Below, one piece after another: positions 1 to 7,586 of a stretch of 64,000 bases of DNA. This DNA comes from Sediminibacter sp. Hel_I_10 (GTDB lineage Bacteria > Bacteroidota > Bacteroidia > Flavobacteriales > Flavobacteriaceae). The translations under genes and the position numbers were made by a program. Each line of letters opens with the position of its first letter. Position 1 is the stretch's first letter. The notes under the pieces are model-generated. The model made no database searches and was not told the origin of the DNA. It was given only the letters and a program-made list of their open reading frames with translations. The stretch covers positions 2,728,001-2,792,000 of the forward strand of contig NZ_JHZX01000001.1 in the NCBI RefSeq assembly GCF_000688335.1, given 5' to 3'.

Positions 1-558
1 GAGTGTATTGACGATCCATTATATATTAAGTTAGTTAAAGCTTATGATGCGGCATCACCTTCTGCAGATACCAAATATTTCTTGGCAACCACGTTGTTCA
101 AGCAAGGTAAAGATAAAGAGGGAGAGCAATACTTAAAAGAGTCTTATGACCTTGAGACAGATAAGCTTAAAAAGGCAAGATTGGCCAAGCGTATTGCAAA
201 TACCTTTAAGAGCAAAGGTAGCTATGGTACGGCTAGAAATTATTACAGAGAGGCTTTGAAAATGAATCCTTCTGACGGTACGCCTCACTTATACATCGCA
301 GCTATGTATGCGAAAAGTGCAAACAGTTGTGGCGATACTAACTTTAATAAAAGAGCGGTATTCTGGTATGCAGCACAAGAGGCTAGAAAAGCAGGTCAGG
401 TTGATCCTAACTTGAAATCTAATGCGGCTCAAGCTGCTGCATCTTATGAGGCTAATGCACCTACTCGAAGTGAGATATTTACAGAAGGCAATGGTGGCAA
501 ATCGATTTCAATTGGTTGCTGGATTGGCGGTAGTGTTACTGTGCCAAATGTTGATTAA
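1..558 (+). CDS. TPR-repeat protein, 5' truncated by window edge
   Basis: The frame is open from base 1 with no start codon, so only the C-terminal 185 or so residues are seen; the TTG at 82 is not needed as a start. The visible part contains a TPR-like stretch (KGSYGTARNYYREALKMNPSDGTPHLYIA) and ends in a glycine-rich tail (IGCWIGGSVTVPN). TPR repeats mediate protein-protein contacts; a cell-envelope role is inferred only from the lptC gene 18 nt downstream. The specific partner is not recognisable. Confidence 0.7.
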   Translation, partial: ECIDDPLYIKLVKAYDAASPSADTKYFLATTLFKQGKDKEGEQYLKESYDLETDKLKKARLAKRIANTFKSKGSYGTARNYYREALKMNPSDGTPHLYIAAMYAKSANSCGDTNFNKRAVFWYAAQEARKAGQVDPNLKSNAAQAAASYEANAPTRSEIFTEGNGGKSISIGCWIGGSVTVPNVD

Positions 559-576
559 ATTTTGTAAATAACATAA

Positions 577-1146
577 ATGAATAGTAGAATACTTTTTCAA
601 TTACATCTCATAGTCACAGCTGTTGCTGTGACTATGTTGTTTTCATGCGAGAATAACTTCAAGGAAGTGCAGAAGATTGGTGTACTACAAAATGAGCCGA
701 TAGGTATCGCTGAAAACATCAATCTGAAATATACTGAAGCAGAAGACTCAATTGGCAGATTGGTAGCCAATCTCGAAAGTCCGAAAATGTTAGATTTTTC
801 TAACCGAGAATTTGCATTTACAGAATTTCCCGATGGTGTAAAACTATCTTTATACGACGATAAAAACCAACGTAATATCGTGTTGGCAGATTATGGTATC
901 GTTTACAGTGAGACTGATCTTATTGATCTTCAAGGCAATGTTATTTTAATTACACCCCAAAAAGACAGTCTTTTTGCTGAGCAAATGTATTATGACCAAA
1001 AGCAAGAATGGTTATTTAGTAATTTACCTGTGGCATTAAAATCGGCCACCGCCAATAGTGGAAAGGGAGATATATTTGACTCAGATACCAAATTTAAAAA
1101 CTACACCATCCTCGAGGGACGTGGTGATATGATTTTGAAAGATTAG
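577..1146 (+). CDS. lptC: LPS export periplasmic protein LptC
   Basis: LptC is the membrane-anchored bridge that passes lipopolysaccharide from the LptBFG transporter to periplasmic LptA. The 189-residue protein starts with a hydrophobic segment ending in a lipobox-like MLFSC with Cys24, so it is probably a lipoprotein, as is common in Bacteroidota. The rest is a beta-jellyroll-type sequence with the family's repeated motifs (YSETDLIDLQGNVILITPQKDSLFAEQMYYD region), in which strands are defined by D-L-x-G-N-V. It lies 18 nt after the TPR gene and is probably cotranscribed. A perfect 12-bp inverted repeat lies inside its signal-peptide codons at 609-636 (see findings). Confidence 0.85.
   Translation: MNSRILFQLHLIVTAVAVTMLFSCENNFKEVQKIGVLQNEPIGIAENINLKYTEAEDSIGRLVANLESPKMLDFSNREFAFTEFPDGVKLSLYDDKNQRNIVLADYGIVYSETDLIDLQGNVILITPQKDSLFAEQMYYDQKQEWLFSNLPVALKSATANSGKGDIFDSDTKFKNYTILEGRGDMILKD
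609..636 (+). repeat. Perfect 12-bp hairpin inside lptC
   Basis: CATAGTCACAGC (609-620) and GCTGTGACTATG (625-636) are exact reverse complements around the loop TGTT. It begins 32 nt after the lptC start codon and is followed by TTGTTTT, so it could act as an RNA structure or attenuator. Function is inferred only. Confidence 0.6.
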
Positions 1147-1176
1147 TTCTTGGACTAAAAGTTGACAAAACATCTT

Positions 1177-1184
1177 TATCTTTG
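1177..1184 (+). promoter_or_regulatory. Candidate -7 promoter box for the corC-like unit
   Basis: TATCTTTG matches the Bacteroidota -7 consensus TAnnTTTG exactly and lies 22 nt before the start of the small membrane protein. The nearest upstream TTG elements are at 12 and 24 nt, not ideal for a -33 box. Confidence 0.45.
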
Positions 1185-1205
1185 TAGCTAATTATAACTA
1201 TTTTA

Positions 1206-1397
1206 ATGAAAATACTTCAGTTTTTTCAATACGTATATTTGTTTTTTGCAGCGCTCTTCATCTATGATGGGATCTCTTACATAGGTTCAGATTCTAGTAG
1301 AGTGATTATCTCTTTTGTGTTTGCTGGACTAGCCATTTTTATGTTTTTCTTCCGTAAAAAGTTTAGGAAAAAATTTGACAACCGTAAAGATTCTTAA
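1206..1397 (+). CDS. Small two-helix membrane protein
   Basis: This 63-residue protein consists of two hydrophobic segments (about residues 5-24 and 33-49) followed by a very basic tail rich in Lys and Arg, as in small inner-membrane proteins with cytoplasmic positive ends. Its stop codon overlaps the start codon of the CorC-like gene by one base (TAATG), which points to translational coupling. No family is recognised; a real gene is supported by the coupled overlap and by the TATCTTTG box just upstream. Confidence 0.6.
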   Translation: MKILQFFQYVYLFFAALFIYDGISYIGSDSSRVIISFVFAGLAIFMFFFRKKFRKKFDNRKDS

Positions 1398-2686
1398 TGG
1401 ACTTTAGTATCATTATTATCGTTGTCACGCTATTGCTCTCAGCTTTCTTCTCTGGGATGGAAATTGCCTATGTATCTTCTAATAAAATTCATATTGAAAT
1501 TGAAAAGAAGCAAGGCGATTTTTTGGCATCAATTCTAACCAAGCTTACCGCTAAACCTTCAAAATTTATAGCGACCATGCTTATTGGCAATAATATTGCC
1601 TTGGTGGTTTATGGTTTTATTATGGGCGATGTTTTGGTAGATTGGTTTCGATCTATGCTGCCTTCAGACTATCAGTTGGTCACTTATTTGCTTAATGATT
1701 TGAGTCTATTGACCCAAACTATTGTATCTACGATTATCATCTTAATTACTGCGGAATTTTTGCCAAAGGTGTTTTTTCAAATTTATGCCAATTCATTTCT
1801 AAAGATTTTTGCATTTCCAGCCTATCTGTTTTATCTGTTATTTTGGTTCATATCCTCCTTTATCATTTGGGTTTCAGATAATATTTTGAGGAAGTTTTTT
1901 AAGACAGAAGGTGATAACGTCCAGTTAGCGATGACCAAGGTGGAATTAGGAAACTACATTAGTGAGCAAATGGAATCTGTAGAGGAGCATGATGAGGTGG
2001 ATAGTGAAATACAGATTTTTCAGAACGCGCTAGAATTTTCCGAAGTAAAAGCACGAGAAGTCATGGTGCCACGTACCGAGATCATTGCTGTAGAGATTAA
2101 TGAGTCTATTAAGAGCATCAGTACCTTATTTATAGATTCTGGACTCTCCAAAATTTTAGTATATAAAGATTCTATTGACGATATTCTTGGGTATGTGCAT
2201 TCTTTTGAGCTCTTTAAGAAGCCTAAAACCATTAAAAGCGTGACCATGCCCGTCATTTTTGTTCCGGCAACAATGCTGGTAAAAGATGTGCTTAATGCCC
2301 TTACTAAAAAGCGAAAGAGTATGGCCGTGGTTATTGATGAGTACGGAGGTACCGCTGGGATAATGACTATAGAAGATATTGTAGAAGAACTTTTTGGAGA
2401 AATTGAAGATGAGCATGATAGCGTAGCACTTACCGAAGAGAAGATTGGTGATAATCACTTTAGATTTTCGGCACGTTTAGAGGTAGATTACATCAACGAG
2501 ACTTATAAGCTTGAATTGCCCGATAGTGAAAACTATGAAACTTTGGGAGGGCTTATCGTTCATGAAACTGAAGGAATTCCGCAAGTAAATGATACGGTGA
2601 TTATTGATATCTTTAGATTCAAAATAATAGAGGTCTCCACAACCAAAATTGATGTTGTCGAGTTAGAAATTATAGAAGAAGATTAA
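1397..2686 (+). CDS. CNNM/CorC-HlyC family membrane protein with CBS domains
   Basis: The 429-residue protein has the three-part layout of the HlyC/CorC family: an N-terminal DUF21/CNNM membrane domain with four helices (about residues 1-170), a CBS pair (about 205-335, including AREVMVPRTEI and the second-CBS motif VVIDEYGGTAGIMTIEDIVEELFGEI) and a C-terminal CorC_HlyC transporter-associated domain (about 350-425, YETLGGLIVHETEGIPQVND). Such proteins are linked to Mg2+ or other divalent cation efflux; the older name hemolysin is misleading. GldE of flavobacterial gliding belongs to the same family, but no gldD is nearby, so I do not call it gldE. Confidence 0.85.
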   Translation: MDFSIIIIVVTLLLSAFFSGMEIAYVSSNKIHIEIEKKQGDFLASILTKLTAKPSKFIATMLIGNNIALVVYGFIMGDVLVDWFRSMLPSDYQLVTYLLNDLSLLTQTIVSTIIILITAEFLPKVFFQIYANSFLKIFAFPAYLFYLLFWFISSFIIWVSDNILRKFFKTEGDNVQLAMTKVELGNYISEQMESVEEHDEVDSEIQIFQNALEFSEVKAREVMVPRTEIIAVEINESIKSISTLFIDSGLSKILVYKDSIDDILGYVHSFELFKKPKTIKSVTMPVIFVPATMLVKDVLNALTKKRKSMAVVIDEYGGTAGIMTIEDIVEELFGEIEDEHDSVALTEEKIGDNHFRFSARLEVDYINETYKLELPDSENYETLGGLIVHETEGIPQVNDTVIIDIFRFKIIEVSTTKIDVVELEIIEED

Positions 2687-2937
2687 ATCTCTAGACTGTT
2701 AGCAATGTTCAGCTGTCTATTTTGAATGTGCATCACGTTTTGTTTCTTAACATGGACTATCGCTTTTTTCCTTTAGATATAGCTTAAAGACTGTTATTTC
2801 TCAATTCCGCTTGATGTAGGACTTAGAGACCTGCTAATAACATTGCAGGCAACACAATAAAAAAGAGATTCCGCTTTCATTATTTCATGGAAAATGGTAT
2901 TTTCGCCCACTTATTATTAGATAAATTATACATAAAA

Positions 2938-5097
2938 ATGGCAGTTTTAAATAAGATTAGACAACGTTCTTTGTTCTTGATATTGATTATCGCTCTAGCG
3001 TTGTTCTCCTTTGTATTAACCGATTTGTTTAGAAACAGTGATGCCCTTTTTGGTGCGTCCCAAGATGTTGTGGCGACGGTTAATGGTCAAAACATCAACA
3101 GAAATGAGTTTATGGCCAAGGTTGAAAACGTGCAACGCCAGTTAGGCCCTAATGCAACGTCTACAACGGCGATGAATCGTGTTTACGACCAAGAGGTGAG
3201 ACGTGCGGTGATGACTACTCAATTTGAAGAATTGGGATTGAGCGTTGAGGAAGACCAAATGCGTGACTTATTACAGCAAAATTTCGCAAGCTATCCAGAG
3301 TTTCAAAATGAAGCTGGATTATTTGATGAAAATAAACTAACTGAGTTTGTAGCCAATCTTAAAGAGATTTCTCCAGAGCCTGCCGTGTTAGGTAATTTTC
3401 AAATTAGATATAGTGACTGGGTCAATAACGAAAGCAATATCGCTGTTTCGGCTCAAGAACGCACCTATTACAATATGGTGAAGGCTGGAGTTAATGCAAC
3501 TTTAAACGAAGCTGAAGTAGATTATAAGTTAGAAAACTATACTAGAGATTTACAATATGTTCAAGTGCCATATAGCACTATAAGCGATAGTTTGGTTGAA
3601 GTATCTAAGGGAGATATTAAGGCCTTTATGAATAAGAACAAAAAGAAATATGAAGTTGAGGCTTCAAGAGATATTAGATTTGTTCAGTTTAAAGAAGAAC
3701 CAAGTTTAGATGATGAGAATAATCTAAAAGCAGAGTTTGACCAATTTACTAATGGTAAAGTGGTTTTTGAAGACGGTAAGAATGATACTATCCAAGCGTT
3801 TTCAAGAGTGAAAGCGGAAAACATGGAAGATTATATCAACTTCACTGCTGATTCAGATGTAGATTATGTAGATACTTACGTGAAGAAATCGGCTTTGCCA
3901 ACTGCAGTTGCAGATTCTATTTATACTATGAATGTTGGTCAAGTTTACGGCCCTTACAGAGATAACGGGATGATGAAGTTGACAAAACTTGTTGCAGAAC
4001 GTCAAATGCCAGATTCAGCTAAAGTAAGACACATCTTGATTCCTTATATGGGAGCTAGCAGTGCTGGTCCAGATGTTACTCAAACCGAAGCGCAAGCTAG
4101 AAAAACGGCAGATAGCGTTTTAGCTATTGTAAAAGCGACTCCTTCTAAATTTCCTGAATTGGTGACAGCTTTGTCTTCAGATCAAGGAAGTGTTGATAAT
4201 GGAGGAGAATATGATTTTCACCCAAGCACACAAATGGTGAAGCCGTTTAGTGATTTTGAGTTTCAAAATAATGTAGGTGATATCGATGTGGTTCAAACCC
4301 AATTTGGTTTTCATATCATTGAAATTTTAGATCAAAAAGGATCATCAAGAGCGGTAAAAGTGGCAACTATTGCAAGAAAAATTGAGCCTTCTGCCGAAAC
4401 TATTGATAACGTTTTTACTGAAGCTTCTAAGTTTGAAATGGCATTACAGGATGGTGAATTTCAAGAAGCTGCAAATGCTAAAGATTTTAAAGTGAGACCT
4501 GTAAATAGCATTAAGGTATTAGATGAAAACATTCCAGGACTTGGCAGTCAACGTCCTATTGTAAGATGGGCTTTTGAAGAAGGAACTAAAGTTGGAGATT
4601 ACAAGCGTTTCTCTGTTCCTGGCGGCGGTTATGCTGTTGTACAAGTCACAAAAATTACCAAGAAAGGATTGATGGAGCCAGAAAATGCTTCAGCATCTGC
4701 ACTTGCTGAAATCAGAAAAGAAAAGAAAGCCGAAATGATTCGTGAGAAAATTTCTGGATCTACCATTGAAGAAGTTGGGAAAGCAGAAGGTGCACGTATC
4801 AATACTGCAGCAGCTGTAAACATGAAGAACCCTACCTTATCTGGAGCAGGTCAAGAACCTAAAGTTGTTGGTGTTGCTTTTGGATTAAATGAAGGGGAAA
4901 CTTCTAGCTTAATTGAAGGTAAGAGTGGTGTGTTTATGGTAAAAGTCAACAAAATTGATGAAGCTGCAGGTCTAGATAATTATCAATCTGTAGCCAATAG
5001 ATTAAGTACAACTCGCGTGAGTGCTGCACAAACCAAAGTTTATAATGCGTTGAAGGAAACTGCAGATATTGAAGATAACAGAGCGACGTTCTATTAA
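2938..5097 (+). CDS. PpiD/SurA-type peptidyl-prolyl isomerase
   Basis: The 719-residue protein is a membrane-anchored periplasmic foldase. It has one N-terminal membrane helix (about residues 10-32), a SurA_N-like helical region and a parvulin rotamase domain (about residues 340-460, with VRHILIPY and the motif FGFHIIEI). The frame is open back to 2887, but ATG 2938 gives the usual start (MAVLNKIRQRS followed at once by the helix), so the 17 upstream residues are left out. It probably helps outer-membrane protein folding. It ends at a bidirectional terminator. The 250 nt before it contain no gene that I can support. Confidence 0.85.
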   Translation: MAVLNKIRQRSLFLILIIALALFSFVLTDLFRNSDALFGASQDVVATVNGQNINRNEFMAKVENVQRQLGPNATSTTAMNRVYDQEVRRAVMTTQFEELGLSVEEDQMRDLLQQNFASYPEFQNEAGLFDENKLTEFVANLKEISPEPAVLGNFQIRYSDWVNNESNIAVSAQERTYYNMVKAGVNATLNEAEVDYKLENYTRDLQYVQVPYSTISDSLVEVSKGDIKAFMNKNKKKYEVEASRDIRFVQFKEEPSLDDENNLKAEFDQFTNGKVVFEDGKNDTIQAFSRVKAENMEDYINFTADSDVDYVDTYVKKSALPTAVADSIYTMNVGQVYGPYRDNGMMKLTKLVAERQMPDSAKVRHILIPYMGASSAGPDVTQTEAQARKTADSVLAIVKATPSKFPELVTALSSDQGSVDNGGEYDFHPSTQMVKPFSDFEFQNNVGDIDVVQTQFGFHIIEILDQKGSSRAVKVATIARKIEPSAETIDNVFTEASKFEMALQDGEFQEAANAKDFKVRPVNSIKVLDENIPGLGSQRPIVRWAFEEGTKVGDYKRFSVPGGGYAVVQVTKITKKGLMEPENASASALAEIRKEKKAEMIREKISGSTIEEVGKAEGARINTAAAVNMKNPTLSGAGQEPKVVGVAFGLNEGETSSLIEGKSGVFMVKVNKIDEAAGLDNYQSVANRLSTTRVSAAQTKVYNALKETADIEDNRATFY

Positions 5098-5121
5098 TAT
5101 GACGTTGACAGTTTAAACTAT

Positions 5122-5153
5122 AAAAAAAGCGCCACATCTTGTGGCGCTTTTTT
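5122..5153. terminator. Bidirectional intrinsic terminator
   Basis: GCGCCAC (5129-5135) pairs with GTGGCGC (5141-5147) around a 5-nt loop, with A7 before and T6 after, so it can stop both the foldase gene and the convergent GHMP kinase gene, whose stop codon overlaps the T-run. Confidence 0.9.
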
Positions 5154-6093
5154 AGTTTTTAATCAGGTCTTGATATTTAATAATGGTATTAAAACCTTTA
5201 GATTTAAAATAGGGTTTAGGGTCTTTATGACTAGCGACCATCACAAAGTCACCTCCCCAGGCGCCAAGGCTTTTGATGCTGCCATTTAAGTCTGAAAATA
5301 AGGTCTGCTTTACGGGATCTTGCTTAATCACTTCGGAAATAAGCGCTTCATGTCTGTCTATCAAAGACTGAAACTCTAAAAGTGATTTACAAAGAATCAT
5401 ATCTTGGGTAATGCGCGTAATCTCATTGATAACATTTGAGGTATCTGAAGTTGTACGTCTGTAGCGGGCAATGCCGTCTCTGCTATTTTGTTTTTGGTTA
5501 AGGTGCACAAAGTATAGGTGCTCCTTGAAGGATGGGTTAAATGTAACCGATGAAACTGCTCTTGAGACCTTAGGATCGTTCTTGTTGAGTTGATAGGTTA
5601 TAGCACCATTTGCCTCTGCACAGGCAAGGTCATAACCGCTTCCGCCAAACGTTAAATCCAACAATTGATAAGCATCTATATTGGCCCAATTGGCAATATT
5701 GTTAATCACGGTAGAGGAGGCGCCAAGACCCCAGTCTCTAGGAAACTCCAAATGGGTCTCCACAAGATAGCCTTTAGTATTGCCTTGTAAGAAATTAGGG
5801 TTGAGTTGCTTTGCGGCGTTTAAAATTTGAAGAAGTCGTTTTGAAATATCGTTTTCATCTCCAAGAAGTCTTAAACTGCCAGAAGTACCTAATTCAAATG
5901 CCATCTTAAACCATAGCTGGTGTTTGTAATCATAGCTGTTCCAAACTAAATCGCGATTGCTATTTCGCGTAATGCTTAAGGATTGGCCTAATTGAGTTGG
6001 TAGTGCTAGGGCAAGAGCGCCGTCTAGAACTACATATTCTCCAGTTATTAAGAGTTTACCGTTACTTTTATATGTGGGTTCTTTAATGTTCAA
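5152..6093 (-). CDS. GYDIA-family GHMP kinase
   Basis: The 313-residue protein has the GHMP kinase layout: an N-terminal GEYVVLDG substrate loop, the ATP-phosphate loop DWGLGASST (about residues 120-128) and GGSGYDLACAEANG (about 150-163), a Leu variant of the GYDIA signature that names this Bacteroidota family. GHMP kinases phosphorylate small alcohols and acids such as mevalonate and phosphomevalonate. Its neighbour is HMG-CoA reductase, so a step of the mevalonate route to isoprenoids is the natural inference, but the substrate is not shown by sequence. It ends inside a shared terminator. Confidence 0.85.
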   Translation of the reverse strand: MNIKEPTYKSNGKLLITGEYVVLDGALALALPTQLGQSLSITRNSNRDLVWNSYDYKHQLWFKMAFELGTSGSLRLLGDENDISKRLLQILNAAKQLNPNFLQGNTKGYLVETHLEFPRDWGLGASSTVINNIANWANIDAYQLLDLTFGGSGYDLACAEANGAITYQLNKNDPKVSRAVSSVTFNPSFKEHLYFVHLNQKQNSRDGIARYRRTTSDTSNVINEITRITQDMILCKSLLEFQSLIDRHEALISEVIKQDPVKQTLFSDLNGSIKSLGAWGGDFVMVASHKDPKPYFKSKGFNTIIKYQDLIKN

Positions 6094-6132
6094 GATCTTA
6101 ATGAGGGTTGCGTTTTTCTAACAATAAAGGGT

Positions 6133-7437
6133 TTAGTTTTTTCTCAAATCAATTAAAGCATCCTCTACGGCGCTATGAGAAACAATATGATTTTTGAAAT
6201 GGGCGACTAAGCTCGCTTTTTCGTCCGATGAGGCTCTAAATTGGTTCATGATATTCATCAGGTGCATTTTCATGTGTCCTTCTTGTATTCCCGTTGTAGT
6301 GAGGGAACGCAGGGCAGCAAAATTTTGCGCAAGACCTGCCACAGCTACAATTTGCATTAATTCTTTAGCAGAGGGCTGTCCCAAAAGTTCCAATGCCCAT
6401 TTCACAAGCGGGTGTAGTTTCGTGAGTCCACCAACGGTACCAAGTGCCAAAGGGATTTCCATCCAAAAAGTGAAAACACCGTTTTCAACCTTAGCATGGG
6501 TTAAACTGCGGTACTGTCCGTCTTTAGCAGCATAGGCATGAATCCCAGCCTCAACTGCTCTAAAATCGTTGCCAGTGGCCAATACAACGGCATCAATGCC
6601 GTTCATAATGCCTTTGTTATGGGTGACTGCACGATAAGGTTCAATTTCAGCAATAGACACCGCCTGTACCATTTTTTTAGCAAACTCTTCTGCGGAAATA
6701 TTAGTGTTTTCAGTCAATTCTGAAACATTACAGCTCACTTCAGCTCTTACTAGGCAGTTAGGCACATAATTAGAGAGAATAGACATGACGACATCTAACT
6801 GACCGTCCAAGACGCGATCTGCTTCTTGTTTTAAAGTTTTGGCAAATTGTTCTAAACACGAATTAATGAAATTGGCACCCATGGCATCCAAAGTCTCAAA
6901 GCTGGCATGTAATTGAAAATAGCCAGGCATCTCTTTGGTCTTATCCCGAAGCTTAATATCTAAAATACCACCACCGCGCTTTTCCATGTTTTTAGTGATG
7001 GATTTGGCTTCAAGAATAAGCTTGGGTTTGATGTCTGCAAAAAAGGCTTTGATCGTCTCTGTGTTTTTGCGACAAATAAAATGAACTTGTCCAATTTTTT
7101 CGGTGGAGATCACCTTGGTTTTAAAGCCCCCACGGTCGTACCAAAATTTAGCCGCTTTACTTGCCGCAGCTACTACAGAGCTTTCTTCTATGGCCATGGG
7201 AATGGCATAAAGTTTTCCGTTGATTAAGAAGTTTGGAGCTACGCCTAAAGGCAGGTAATAGTTTGAAATGGTATTTTCAATAAACTCATCGTGAAGCTGT
7301 TGCAGCTTTTGGTCACTGTTTATATACTGTTGGAGTACAGATTTTGCTTGGTCACTATCCTTAAAAAATGTCGAAACGAGCCAGTCAATCTTTCCTTCTT
7401 TTGATAATTTCGAGAATCCAGCAATCGGTTGGGTCAT
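6133..7437 (-). CDS. Hydroxymethylglutaryl-CoA reductase, class II
   Basis: HMG-CoA reductase makes mevalonate, the committed step of the mevalonate pathway. The 434-residue protein shows the class II features: an N-terminal PIAGFSKLSKEGKIDWL, NKGIMNGIDAVVLATGNDFRAVEAG (substrate and cofactor region), LGTVGGLTKLHP and, near the C-terminus, TTGIQEGHMKMH with the catalytic His. The frame extends to 7461, but ATG 7437 is preferred: the family begins here and a perfect -7 box (7459-7466) would put the transcript start downstream of 7461. The GHMP kinase follows on the same strand after 39 nt. Confidence 0.92.
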   Translation of the reverse strand: MTQPIAGFSKLSKEGKIDWLVSTFFKDSDQAKSVLQQYINSDQKLQQLHDEFIENTISNYYLPLGVAPNFLINGKLYAIPMAIEESSVVAAASKAAKFWYDRGGFKTKVISTEKIGQVHFICRKNTETIKAFFADIKPKLILEAKSITKNMEKRGGGILDIKLRDKTKEMPGYFQLHASFETLDAMGANFINSCLEQFAKTLKQEADRVLDGQLDVVMSILSNYVPNCLVRAEVSCNVSELTENTNISAEEFAKKMVQAVSIAEIEPYRAVTHNKGIMNGIDAVVLATGNDFRAVEAGIHAYAAKDGQYRSLTHAKVENGVFTFWMEIPLALGTVGGLTKLHPLVKWALELLGQPSAKELMQIVAVAGLAQNFAALRSLTTTGIQEGHMKMHLMNIMNQFRASSDEKASLVAHFKNHIVSHSAVEDALIDLRKN

Positions 7438-7458
7438 GTGCTTTACTTTTGTGAGTCG

Positions 7459-7466
7459 CAAAGATA
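7459..7466 (-). promoter_or_regulatory. -7 promoter box for HMG-CoA reductase
   Basis: TATCTTTG on the minus strand matches TAnnTTTG exactly, about 20 nt before ATG 7437. It decides the start codon of the reductase. Confidence 0.6.
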
Positions 7467-7586
7467 GTGTTCTTGGTATTATTATTGATAACGCTTTATT
7501 ATAATACGTATTTTAACCACTTTTAGTTACTGCTTTTTGCATTATTTTTAGTAAACTTGACACATTCTTAGCGAAAAAATAACTTT

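Noticed and set aside
1397-2686. Naming the CorC-like gene gldE
   Set aside because: GldE is in the same family, but no gldD or ssb-type neighbour is present here.
2887-2937. Upstream extension of the PpiD-like gene
   Set aside because: The 17 extra residues are unlike the family; ATG 2938 puts the membrane helix at the normal position.
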